A stretch of DNA of 34,515 nucleotides, from NCBI GenBank assembly GCA_027451665.1, contig DAIDIW010000002.1, forward strand, positions 112,251-146,765, given 5' to 3'. Below the pieces are notes generated by a model. It had not been told where the DNA came from. It saw only the letters and a program-made list of their open reading frames with translations, and ran no database searches. The translations under genes and the position numbers were made by a program. Source of the DNA: Candidatus Kaiserbacteria bacterium (GTDB lineage: Bacteria; Patescibacteriota; Minisyncoccia; Phycocordibacterales; Phycocordibacteraceae). This document shows, in pieces, positions 9,035 through 16,959 of this stretch. Positions within the stretch are counted from its first letter, which is position 1. Every line of letters begins with the position of its first letter.

Positions 9035-10323
9035 TGAAACGCATTCTGAAATCTATGGTTGCCGCTTTACTCGCCGTTTTCGCGCGCGCGGTTGTCCGCC
9101 GGTACAAACCGAGGATAGTCCTAGTGACGGGCTCGGTGGGGAAGACGACTACGAAGGATGCCGTGGCAGCGGCGCTTTCTGCGCGTTTCTTCGTCCGCAA
9201 GAGTGAAAAGAATTTCAACACGGAGTTTGGGGTTCCGTACGCGATTTTCGGCATCACCTCAGACCCGCTACGGAATCCGCTCAGTTGGTTCGGAGTGGTG
9301 AAACGCGCGCTCGCGCTTACACTCCTCCCGAACCACTATCCGAATATGCTCGTGCTCGAAGTCGGTGCGGAGCGGCCGGGCGATCTTGCCAAACTCGTAC
9401 ATATCGCGAAACCTGATGCGGTTGTGGTGACGCGACTGCCGGAGATTCCAGTGCATGTGGAAGCGTATGAATCACCCGAAGCAGTGCGCGAGGAGGAGTT
9501 CTCACCAGCCTATGCGCTCGCGGCGGCATCCCCGCTCATCGTGTCGTCTGAGGACGACTATGCGATAACGATGGCACAACGGACGCAGGCGCGCATTCTC
9601 TCGTATGGCACGGATTCCCACGCGACGGTCAGGATTTCGGATATCGGCTATCACATGAGTGGCAGCGTGGTCGATGGCATGGCCGCACGCGTGGCCTGCG
9701 GTGGGAAGGAGAGTCTTCTCGCCGTGAAGGGCTCGGTAGGACGTACGCAGATATTGCCCGCCGCTGCCGCCATCGCGGTAGCGCTAGCCTTCGACATAAC
9801 CATTGATGAAGCACTTGAAGCATTGGAGGCCTTTCAACCGCCCGCGGGGCGCGGCAGGCTCTTTGCAGGTGTTCACGGCACCGTCGTTATCGATGATTCG
9901 TACAACTCCTCTCCGGCGGCAGTAGAAGAAGCGCTCGATACGCTTGCGAACTTTCCCGCTTCTGGCCGCCGCATCGCCATCCTCGGCGATATGCTCGAAC
10001 TCGGGCGGTATTCGGTGACAGAGCATGAGCGGGTAGGGCAAATTGCGGCGCGCAAGGCCGATCTCGTGATACCGGTCGGCATCCGAGCGCGCGCTTTCCT
10101 GGCTGAGCAAAGGTCGTCCTCGGAGGAACCGCCGCCGCTCGCTTATGACAATGCAGAGGCAGCGGCGCAGGCACTCCCATCCCTTCTTAGAGACGGTGAC
10201 GTGCTCCTCATAAAGGGATCACAATCCGTTCGGATGGAGCGCGTAGTTGCGTCTCTGCTTGCCGACAAGAGCGATCGGGCACGGCTCGTGCGTCAGGAGC
10301 AGCAATGGCTCCGCAGACAATAA
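9031..10323 (+). CDS. murF: UDP-N-acetylmuramoyl-tripeptide--D-alanyl-D-alanine ligase
   Basis: Mur ligase P-loop GSVGKTTTKD, DDSYNSSPAAVEEAL, LGDMLELG motifs; overlaps ftsI stop. Confidence 0.9.
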   Translation: MMKRILKSMVAALLAVFARAVVRRYKPRIVLVTGSVGKTTTKDAVAAALSARFFVRKSEKNFNTEFGVPYAIFGITSDPLRNPLSWFGVVKRALALTLLPNHYPNMLVLEVGAERPGDLAKLVHIAKPDAVVVTRLPEIPVHVEAYESPEAVREEEFSPAYALAAASPLIVSSEDDYAITMAQRTQARILSYGTDSHATVRISDIGYHMSGSVVDGMAARVACGGKESLLAVKGSVGRTQILPAAAAIAVALAFDITIDEALEALEAFQPPAGRGRLFAGVHGTVVIDDSYNSSPAAVEEALDTLANFPASGRRIAILGDMLELGRYSVTEHERVGQIAARKADLVIPVGIRARAFLAEQRSSSEEPPPLAYDNAEAAAQALPSLLRDGDVLLIKGSQSVRMERVVASLLADKSDRARLVRQEQQWLRRQ

Positions 10324-10367
10324 CTATCTTTTTCTTTCACGGTTTTTCTGGTATAAGGGAACGCATC

Positions 10368-10439
10368 GGCCCTATCGTCTAGAGGCTAGGACGCATCCCT
10401 CTCACGGATGAAACCGGGGTTCGATTCCCCGTAGGGTCA
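10368..10439 (+). tRNA. tRNA-Glu (anticodon CTC, 10401-10403)
   Basis: GGCCCTA acceptor pairs with TAGGGTC; anticodon stem CATCC/GGATG with loop CTCTCAC; T-arm CGGGGTTCGATTCCCCG; CCA not encoded. Confidence 0.93.
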
Positions 10440-11296
10440 CAATTCCAGGATGACGTCAAATTCGCGAGCTCCGAAAACGGGGAGCGCAGCGTAATTTCTA
10501 TCTTTTTCCCGGTCACCGTTGAGTTCGAACATGTCGCTCGCACCAAATCGCGCTTTTCGACGGGATTCGCGATTTTATAGCGCAACGATGCGGACTCTGC
10601 GAGTTCGAGTGAACGCATGATGGTGTCATGGTTGCCGGGCATGGTATTGAGCGATTCGAGCGCCTCGACGATGTAGCGCTTCTCGGCCAAGAGCGCAGAA
10701 CGCCTCTCCTCGTACTCCTCCTTATCGACTAAGCAGTCGATCAATGCATCCGTGAGACGTGCTAAGCGCACGTCGAAATTCCCAAGCTTGAGCCTAAGGC
10801 TCTGCTCGCGCTTTGCGCGTTCGGCTGACTCGTCGCCTTTTAGCCTCTCTACTACGTCCCTCAAGTCCTTGAAGTCCTCGGGCGCGAACCGGAACCGCGC
10901 CAGCGTGCCGTTGATCACGGCGTCAAGCTTGGCTTCCGAAATGCAGGTGCCTGCACAGGCCGGGCCGTGGCAGCGATAATAGATGTACCGGCCCTTCTGC
11001 TTCTCGCCGATGAGATGTTTGCCGCAGTTGCCACAACGAACCATCTGCTTAAACACGAAGTCGTAGCGCAATGGAACAGTACCTGCGCGGCGTCCACGCA
11101 GGACCATTTGTACGGCGTCATAGAGCGCCCTCGAAATAAGTGGTTCGTGGACGCCCTCGAAGCTCTCGCGGGTTTTGCGAAGCTGTATGAGCCCCGTGTA
11201 GAAGGGGTTGTTCAGGATTGTGGTTAGGCCTGCCTTGCTGATGGGCCGGTTGGAATAGCTGTGCATACCTCGGCGCCGCATCTGGCAGCGAATCAC
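10379..11296 (-). pseudogene. Large serine recombinase, C-terminal part only (recombinase domain plus zinc ribbon plus coiled coil); catalytic domain missing
   Basis: RPISKAGLTTILNNPFYTGLI (recombinase domain), MVRCGNCGKHLIGEKQKGRYIYYRCHG (zinc-ribbon); no N-terminal resolvase domain upstream (in-frame TAG about 75-80 nt upstream). The last about 20 aa (CDPTGNRTPVSSVRGMRPSL) are antisense tRNA-Glu. Confidence 0.8.
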
Positions 11297-11398
11297 GTCA
11301 TTCCGAAAATGACGCCGACACTGTCTGGAGCTACGCGCCTTGGGCGCGGCGTGCAGAAACTAGGCGAGCAAAGAATTTCGCTGGCCGCCAAAAGAAGA

Positions 11399-11443
11399 AG
11401 GCCCCCCTAGAGCACATCCTGCAACAGGATGTGAGGGGGGCCT
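11399..11443 (-). terminator. Long two-tier hairpin, terminator-like on the - strand
   Basis: AGGCCCCCCT-AGAG-CACATCCTG-CAA-CAGGATGTG-AGGGGGGCCT; - strand followed by TCTTCTTTT. Confidence 0.65.
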
Positions 11444-11750
11444 CAGCTTGTGGATAAGCCCACTAGAGCGGCTTCCGGGATGCTCCCGAATTACCGAGTC
11501 GGCTCAACCAAATATATAGTAAACTATCCTAACTTCTCGTCAATATCTGGGGCTTCGGCCTGATGCTGGTGTTTAGAGTAGAGTACCAATACTAATGTAT
11601 CGTGAATTCGTTGCCGGACATCGTTTTGTTCGCCAACGTGCTTGGTTACCCGCAAGATGCAGAAGCCGTTCAGAATTCTGTGTCTCAGCGGAGCCGGAAA
11701 CCTCGGATTGTATTCTGTCGGTTTATCATCGCCGCATTGCGTGTTATAAC

Positions 11751-12215
11751 ATGATGATGTCTACGTTTTTCATCCTTGTGGCGCGCTATTTCTTCATCCT
11801 GCCAATCCTCGTGCTTGGCGTATATTTTTTCCTGCAGCCGCGCAAGGAATGGATGCGGCTCGCGCTGTTCGCTATCCCTGCAGGCGTGCTCACGTATCTG
11901 CTCGGCTTGCTCGGGAATCATCTGTATTTCGATCCGCGGCCGTTCGTGGTCGGGCACTTCCAGCCGCTCATCGCGCATGCGCCCGATAACGGTTTTCCAT
12001 CGGATCACACGCTCCTTGCGTCGGCATTCGCCGCGGTGGGTATGTTCTGGAGCGTGTGGCTCGGCATCGTGCTGTGGGCGCTTGCGATCCTCATCGCTGT
12101 CGCGCGCGTGTACGTCGGCGTCCATCATTCCATCGACGTCATCGGCAGCATGGTGTTCGCGCTTCTCGCCACGATGCTATGGTGGGCGCTGTTCCGTCGC
12201 TTCAGCAGGGCATAG
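11751..12215 (+). CDS. PAP2-family phosphatase (possible undecaprenyl-diphosphatase)
   Basis: PSDHTLLASAF and ARVYVGVHHSIDVIGS PAP2 motifs, multiple TMs; start at ATGATGATG cluster. Confidence 0.85.
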   Translation: MMMSTFFILVARYFFILPILVLGVYFFLQPRKEWMRLALFAIPAGVLTYLLGLLGNHLYFDPRPFVVGHFQPLIAHAPDNGFPSDHTLLASAFAAVGMFWSVWLGIVLWALAILIAVARVYVGVHHSIDVIGSMVFALLATMLWWALFRRFSRA

Positions 12216-12262
12216 CGGCGCATTTTCTGCATAGTTTCAGAAGTAGTAGCGGATATATACGT

Positions 12263-12757
12263 ATGGAATTTGATAGTCTCGATGCGCTTCAGCAATGGAT
12301 ACGCGATCTTCCGCGTGCCGCGATGGTGTATCCGCGCGAGCTGCGTCATCGCTTGAAGTATTATTTCTGGCGCGTCTATACCCCGTACCATCCCATGGTG
12401 CGTGACCTCGCGCTCAAGCTCGGCATCATACGGCATGAGGGGCGGCAGGATTATCTCCTCGGGCATATCTCGCCCGGACAATCTGTACGTGATTTCATCG
12501 CCGACTGCATAGAGGCCGGTTTTGGGAACCATTTCGTGGCCTGGCATGACGATGGCGAGATAGCGAGCCTGCGTTTCGTGGAGGATTTCGCCCGACAGTA
12601 CCACTTGCGCATATTCGACGACGGGGAAGTACGCGGCCACTACGAATACACGCCAGAGTGTTATCCGCGCCGCCATATGAAGAAGGTCGGAATGGAGGAC
12701 CGTCGCGCGTTCTTTTACGACGTTCTCGGGGACCGGCTTACGCCTTCCGCCGGTTGA
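12263..12757 (+). CDS. Conserved-looking hypothetical protein
   Basis: Coherent soluble ORF MEFDSLDALQQWIRDLPRAAMVYPRELRHRLKYYFWRVY.... Confidence 0.65.
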   Translation: MEFDSLDALQQWIRDLPRAAMVYPRELRHRLKYYFWRVYTPYHPMVRDLALKLGIIRHEGRQDYLLGHISPGQSVRDFIADCIEAGFGNHFVAWHDDGEIASLRFVEDFARQYHLRIFDDGEVRGHYEYTPECYPRRHMKKVGMEDRRAFFYDVLGDRLTPSAG

Positions 12758-12808
12758 CGATGCGCACGCTGCACGCTAGCCTCATACGGGATAAAAACGG
12801 GGCATAGC

Positions 12809-12982
12809 ATGTGCGATGTAAAGAGAGGCAGAGAGCGGCGCATGAGACGGCCGAGCCGGCGTGCGAAGACGAAGCAGAGCGGTCGTACGAAACCGTTTGC
12901 AGCGGCACGCCGTACGCGCACAGCGATAGCACGGATAATACATGTGCACGCTGACCGCGACCCTACGGAGAGCGCTTCATAG
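12809..12982 (+). CDS. Possible 57-aa very basic protein
   Basis: ATG-to-stop frame MCDVKRGRERRMRRPSRRAKTKQSGRTKPFAAARRTRTAIARIIHVHADRDPTESAS in an otherwise empty intergenic region; no homology recognised. Confidence 0.25.
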   Translation: MCDVKRGRERRMRRPSRRAKTKQSGRTKPFAAARRTRTAIARIIHVHADRDPTESAS

Positions 12983-13001
12983 TCATTTCTCGTCTGCATT
13001 A

Positions 13002-13021
13002 GCGGCGTCTTCGGACGCCGC
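13002..13021 (+). terminator. Terminator-like hairpin with TTCG tetraloop
   Basis: GCGGCGTC-TTCG-GACGCCGC followed by ATCTTTTCC. Confidence 0.65.
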
Positions 13022-13065
13022 ATCTTTTCCTTGCCTCCTTCGGCATGAGCGCATACCATGCCCGT

Positions 13066-13266
13066 ATGAAAGATCGGCTGAGGAGCAATCTACTCGAGTA
13101 CCGAACGCGCGCACAGCTCACGCAAGAAGAATTGGCTCGGGAGACCGGCGTCACTCGTCAAACTATCTTGGCGATCGAGAAGGGAAATTACGCGCCCTCA
13201 GTGGCGCTCGCGCTCACGCTTGCTAAAGTATTGAAGACTACCGTCGAAGAGCTTTTCACCATCTGA
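13066..13266 (+). CDS. XRE-family HTH transcriptional regulator
   Basis: [58 protein letters not shown]-17-TACCAT promoter 6 nt upstream. Confidence 0.92.
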   Translation: MKDRLRSNLLEYRTRAQLTQEELARETGVTRQTILAIEKGNYAPSVALALTLAKVLKTTVEELFTI

Positions 13267-13268
13267 GT

Positions 13269-13628
13269 ATGTCTACGCTTGCCGAATATCTCATTGCCAT
13301 CGCGCTCGTAATCCTTCTTGGGCTCCTTACCAACCCACTCATGGTCTGGATGCCGACACCTACGCAGACGGCTATCGTGCTCGTTGCCGCGCTCCTCGCA
13401 GTCGTTTATGGTGGTTTCGTACTGAAGGAAGGGGCAGGCGACGAGCGTGAGACACTGCACAAGATGCTCGCTGGACGTGCGGCCTTCCTCACGTCTGTGT
13501 GTGTGCTCACGCTCGCGCTCATCTATCAGGGCGCGACGCACACCATCGATCCTTGGATCCCGGCCGCACTCGCGCTCACCATCATCGCGAAGCTCGCCGC
13601 GCGCGCATGGGCGTCCCGCCATCAGTGA
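13269..13628 (+). CDS. Integral membrane protein encoded with the XRE regulator
   Basis: 119-aa TM-rich ORF directly after the XRE gene. Confidence 0.75.
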   Translation: MSTLAEYLIAIALVILLGLLTNPLMVWMPTPTQTAIVLVAALLAVVYGGFVLKEGAGDERETLHKMLAGRAAFLTSVCVLTLALIYQGATHTIDPWIPAALALTIIAKLAARAWASRHQ

Positions 13629-13641
13629 TTGGGAGACATTG

Positions 13642-13659
13642 TGTAAAAGATGTTTTACA
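13642..13659. promoter_or_regulatory. Operator-like inverted repeat TGTAAAA-GATG-TTTTACA
   Basis: Perfect 7-bp half-sites; overlaps a TTTACA -35-like element (13653-13658) with TAGAAT -10 at 13677-13682 before the dipZ-like start. Confidence 0.55.
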
Positions 13660-13688
13660 TACTGAAACGGAGTGCCTAGAATAGGCGC

Positions 13689-15443
13689 ATGGCTTTTTTC
13701 GTAATCTCGTATGTTGCCGGCGTGCTCACGGTGCTCTCGCCCTGCGTACTACCCTTGCTGCCGGTCATCGTGGGCGGCTCCTTGGCAGGCGGGAAGAGTG
13801 TACGGCGTGCGATAACGGTAGTCGCCGCGCTCGGCATTTCGGTATTCGCGTTCACATTTCTCCTAAAGGTGTCGACGCTCTTTATCACGGTTCCGCAGGC
13901 GGCGTGGAACTGGCTCTCTGGTGGCATACTTTTTTTCGTGGGCGTATCCTTCCTTTTCCCGCATCTGTGGGATCTAGTGCCTTGGACGGCGAAAGCGAAT
14001 CGCGATTCGTCGAAGCTCATGAGCAGTGGCTACCTGCGTCAGTCCTTCTGGGGGGATGTCCTCGTGGGCGCCGCGCTCGGGCCAGTGTTTTCCACTTGCT
14101 CGCCGACATACTTCATTGTGCTTGCGAGCGTACTCCCGGTATCAGTTGCCGCGGGTGTTGCGGATATCCTCGCCTACATTCTTGGGCTGTGTCTCATTCT
14201 GCTCGTTATCTCGATCGCGGGGCAGCGGCTTATGGGGGCGCTCGACATCGCCGCCGATCCGAACGGCTGGTTCCGCAAAGGTCTCGGTATCCTTTTCATT
14301 GTGCTCGCAGCGCTCGTCGTGACGGGTTCGTTCGCTCGAATCGAGGCGCCGCTCTATAACGTCTTCGACGAGACGAAAGTCGAGCAGCAGCTCCTCCCGC
14401 AGCACGCGAGTGCCGCCTTCATGCCGGCAGATACGACGACCGCGAGCACCACGGCGACCTTAGCAGGCTATCTCACGCTCGCTGAAAAGGCGTTGCGCTA
14501 CCAAAAGGCGCCGGAGCTCGTCTCGCCGGACGGCTACCTGAATACGGGTGGCAGGCCGATCACGCTCGCATCACTCAGGGGGAAGGTCGTGCTTCTCGAT
14601 TTCTGGACCTACAGCTGCATCAATTGCGAGCGTACCATCCCATATCTCGAGGCTTGGTATCAGAAATATAAGGACGAGGGATTCGTCGTCATCGGCGTGC
14701 ATACGCCTGAGTTCGCTTTCGAACATGTGGAATCGAACGTGGCTAAGGCGCTCGCGCAGCTCGGCATCACATATCCCGTCGTGCTCGATAACGAGTACCG
14801 TACATGGAATGCCTATGGCAACGAATACTGGCCGCACGAGTATCTCATCGATATGGACGGTTATATCGTGCACGACCATGTGGGGGAGGGCGGGTATACA
14901 GAGACAGAGAAGGCGATTCAAGCGGCGCTTGCGGAACGCATAGCGCGCATGGGCATACCGGACACTGTCGCAACGACTACGGTCGGCATCGTGCCGAAGA
15001 ATCTCTCCGAGATCCAGAGTCCGGAGACGTACTTCGGAGCTGCGCGGAACGAGTATCTGGCGAACGGCACAAAAGACCTTATGGGAATGCAGACGCTTAC
15101 GATCCCCGCTTCGACCTACTTGAATGCACTCTATCTCGGCGGCCCCTGGGATTTTGCTAGCCAATATGCGAGCACCGGTGCGGGAGGGACCATTTCCTAC
15201 ACGTACGACGCGAAGGACGTGTATTTCGTTGCGAGCGGGGCCGCACGTGGAACGAAAATCAAGGTATTGCAAGACGGTACCCCCGTGGGCGCCGCCGCGG
15301 GATCCGACGTGCAAAACAGCGTCCTTACCGTAAGCGCAAGCCGTCTCTACCACGTGATCGCGAATTCCGCAGGCGGCGTGCACACGCTCGAACTGGAGGT
15401 GCTCTCTCCGGGACTCAAGGCATACACATTTACCTTCGGTTGA
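13689..15443 (+). CDS. DipZ-type protein: CcdA domain, thioredoxin-like domain (WTYSCINC) and C-terminal domain
   Basis: LSPCVLPLLPVIVGGSL and GPVFSTCSPTYF (CcdA cysteines); KVVLLDFWTYSCINCERTIPYLEAWYQKYKDEGFVVIGVHTPEFAFE. Confidence 0.9.
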   Translation: MAFFVISYVAGVLTVLSPCVLPLLPVIVGGSLAGGKSVRRAITVVAALGISVFAFTFLLKVSTLFITVPQAAWNWLSGGILFFVGVSFLFPHLWDLVPWTAKANRDSSKLMSSGYLRQSFWGDVLVGAALGPVFSTCSPTYFIVLASVLPVSVAAGVADILAYILGLCLILLVISIAGQRLMGALDIAADPNGWFRKGLGILFIVLAALVVTGSFARIEAPLYNVFDETKVEQQLLPQHASAAFMPADTTTASTTATLAGYLTLAEKALRYQKAPELVSPDGYLNTGGRPITLASLRGKVVLLDFWTYSCINCERTIPYLEAWYQKYKDEGFVVIGVHTPEFAFEHVESNVAKALAQLGITYPVVLDNEYRTWNAYGNEYWPHEYLIDMDGYIVHDHVGEGGYTETEKAIQAALAERIARMGIPDTVATTTVGIVPKNLSEIQSPETYFGAARNEYLANGTKDLMGMQTLTIPASTYLNALYLGGPWDFASQYASTGAGGTISYTYDAKDVYFVASGAARGTKIKVLQDGTPVGAAAGSDVQNSVLTVSASRLYHVIANSAGGVHTLELEVLSPGLKAYTFTFG

Positions 15444-15460
15444 ATCCGGAAGGAAATGGA

Positions 15461-15484
15461 ACAGACGCCCGAGTGGGCGTCTGT
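15461..15484. terminator. Hairpin terminator
   Basis: ACAGACGCCC-GAGT-GGGCGTCTGT. Confidence 0.7.
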
Positions 15485-15504
15485 TCTCGCACTAAAACGG
15501 TCGG

Positions 15505-15564
15505 CTACTTGCGCTTCTTAGCGGTTTTCTTAGCCGTCTTTTTCGCAGCCTTCTTCTTGGCCAT
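15505..15564 (-). CDS. 19-aa Lys/Ala-repeat peptide MAKKKAAKKTAKKTAKKRK
   Basis: Complete ATG...TAG frame on - strand with AKK repeat composition (histone H1 tail-like); missed by the 60-aa cutoff. Confidence 0.55.
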   Translation of the reverse strand: MAKKKAAKKTAKKTAKKRK

Positions 15565-15704
15565 GGCGTAGGAGTTATGTTGCACAACTAACGGCGCAAC
15601 ACCGGAAGTATAGAGCCGGATGGTGCGTCATAGTGCGTGGTGACGCGCATACCTGTGCATAAGTCCGTCCGCATCGCGAGATGATGACGTGCGAATCACG
15701 GATC

Positions 15705-16244
15705 TTAATCTCGATCTTTCCAGAATGGGCCATGCGGTCCGTAACGCTTCGCAAGCTCCGCATCGGTAGTCATGTCTGAAACATGCTCGCGCGATTCCAA
15801 CGTCGCACGCAGATGAGCATGATCGAGATTCTCAAGACGTTCTTCGTGCGGTAGGTCATGCCCACGGCCGTAGAGCGCATAGAGGAAAGCGCGATAGACA
15901 GGCATTTTGGGAGGCGCGTCCACATACTCTTCCAGCGCCTTTGCGACAGCCTCATCGAACGCCTTTCCGCCCCCTACGAGCCGGTCGATAGTACGCTCCG
16001 CTTTCATAAGAACGTTGATGCGCAGTATCGGATTCCCCGGATTGGCGGTATTCACTCCCTGCGCGGCCATGGTCTCTTCAAAGCGCTTCTTCCTTCCCTC
16101 GGGGGTCATTCGCTCGGCAGCGATGGCTCGTGCCGCTTCGTCGGCCGCGAGCATCGGCTCGACGTTGTCTAGCGGCTCGGCATACCGATTGTGCCACGCG
16201 TCCGATCTTGGGCTTTTCGGAGGACGAGGACCTTCGATACCCAT
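15705..16244 (-). CDS. Hypothetical protein
   Basis: 179-aa soluble ORF MGIEGPRPPKSPRSDAWHNRYAEPLDNVEPMLAADEAARA...; closely follows yqeY. Confidence 0.7.
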   Translation of the reverse strand: MGIEGPRPPKSPRSDAWHNRYAEPLDNVEPMLAADEAARAIAAERMTPEGRKKRFEETMAAQGVNTANPGNPILRINVLMKAERTIDRLVGGGKAFDEAVAKALEEYVDAPPKMPVYRAFLYALYGRGHDLPHEERLENLDHAHLRATLESREHVSDMTTDAELAKRYGPHGPFWKDRD

Positions 16245-16250
16245 ACGCTT

Positions 16251-16706
16251 TTACGAGAGAAGCGAATCGACGACCGCCTTGACGTCGCCACCGTCGGCCT
16301 GACCCTTGAGATCCTTCATGACCGCGCCCATGAGGCGGCCCGCGTCGGCTTTCGAGCTCACGCCGAGTTCCTCCATCTTTGCCTTTGCTACCGGTTCGAT
16401 CTGTTCCCGGCTCATGGTCCCCGGAAGGTATGCCTCGATGATCGCGAGCTCGAACTTCTCAGGCTCGGCGAGCTCTGGACGGCCTCCCTTCGTAAACTGC
16501 TCGATGGAGTCCTTCCGCTGGTTCGCAGCGCGCTTCAATACGGCTATCGCGTCCTCATCCGAAAGAATGCCGGTGGGCCCGAGCTTCTTCGTGACCGCTT
16601 CGTTCGTCATCGCGGCCACGAGCGAGCGGAGCGTCCTGAGGCGCACCTCGTCCTTGGCGCGCATGGCGTCCGGAATAGCTTTCTTCAAGGTTTCGTGGAT
16701 GGGCAT
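16251..16706 (-). CDS. yqeY: GatB/YqeY domain-containing protein
   Basis: AMRAKDEVRLRTLRSLVAAMTNEA..., AIIEAYLPGTMSREQI..., GRLMGAVMKDLKGQADGGDVKAVV. Confidence 0.92.
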   Translation of the reverse strand: MPIHETLKKAIPDAMRAKDEVRLRTLRSLVAAMTNEAVTKKLGPTGILSDEDAIAVLKRAANQRKDSIEQFTKGGRPELAEPEKFELAIIEAYLPGTMSREQIEPVAKAKMEELGVSSKADAGRLMGAVMKDLKGQADGGDVKAVVDSLLS

Positions 16707-16712
16707 GCGCGG

Positions 16713-16720
16713 ATTATACT
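16713..16720. promoter_or_regulatory. Shared, overlapping divergent -10 boxes (ATTATACT)
   Basis: TATAAT on - strand (16718-16713), 6 nt from the yqeY ATG; TATACT on + strand (16715-16720), 8 nt from the ATG at 16729. Confidence 0.6.
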
Positions 16721-16728
16721 ATGGACAT

Positions 16729-16956
16729 ATGGAAGGACCAGCCGACGATAACGAGCAAGGAAAGCAGTGGACGGAGGTCGAGGCTGTTGCCGAGATTGAC
16801 GTGCTGCGCCAGCAGGTTATGCAAGGAGGATCGGTTGATTCCGAGAATGACCTGTTCACGAAGCTCATCATCGATATCCGCAATGGCCTCATTACGCCGA
16901 AGGAGGGCGTAGAGAAGGCACATGCCATCGTAGAGAGCCGGCAGGACTATCACTAG
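16729..16956 (+). CDS. Small hypothetical acidic protein upstream of rmuC
   Basis: 75-aa ORF MEGPADDNEQGKQWTEVEAVAEIDVLRQQVMQGG...; 3 nt before rmuC. Confidence 0.65.
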   Translation: MEGPADDNEQGKQWTEVEAVAEIDVLRQQVMQGGSVDSENDLFTKLIIDIRNGLITPKEGVEKAHAIVESRQDYH

Positions 16957-16959
16957 CCC

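Noticed and set aside
10379-10440. Protein tail CDPTGNRTPVSSVRGMRPSL as a real domain
   Set aside because: It is the antisense translation of tRNA-Glu (GNRTP-type tails are typical tRNA artefacts).
16191-16956. Long + strand ORFs over yqeY and the upstream gene
   Set aside because: Only the 3' end (16729-16956) is plausible coding; the rest is antisense to yqeY.
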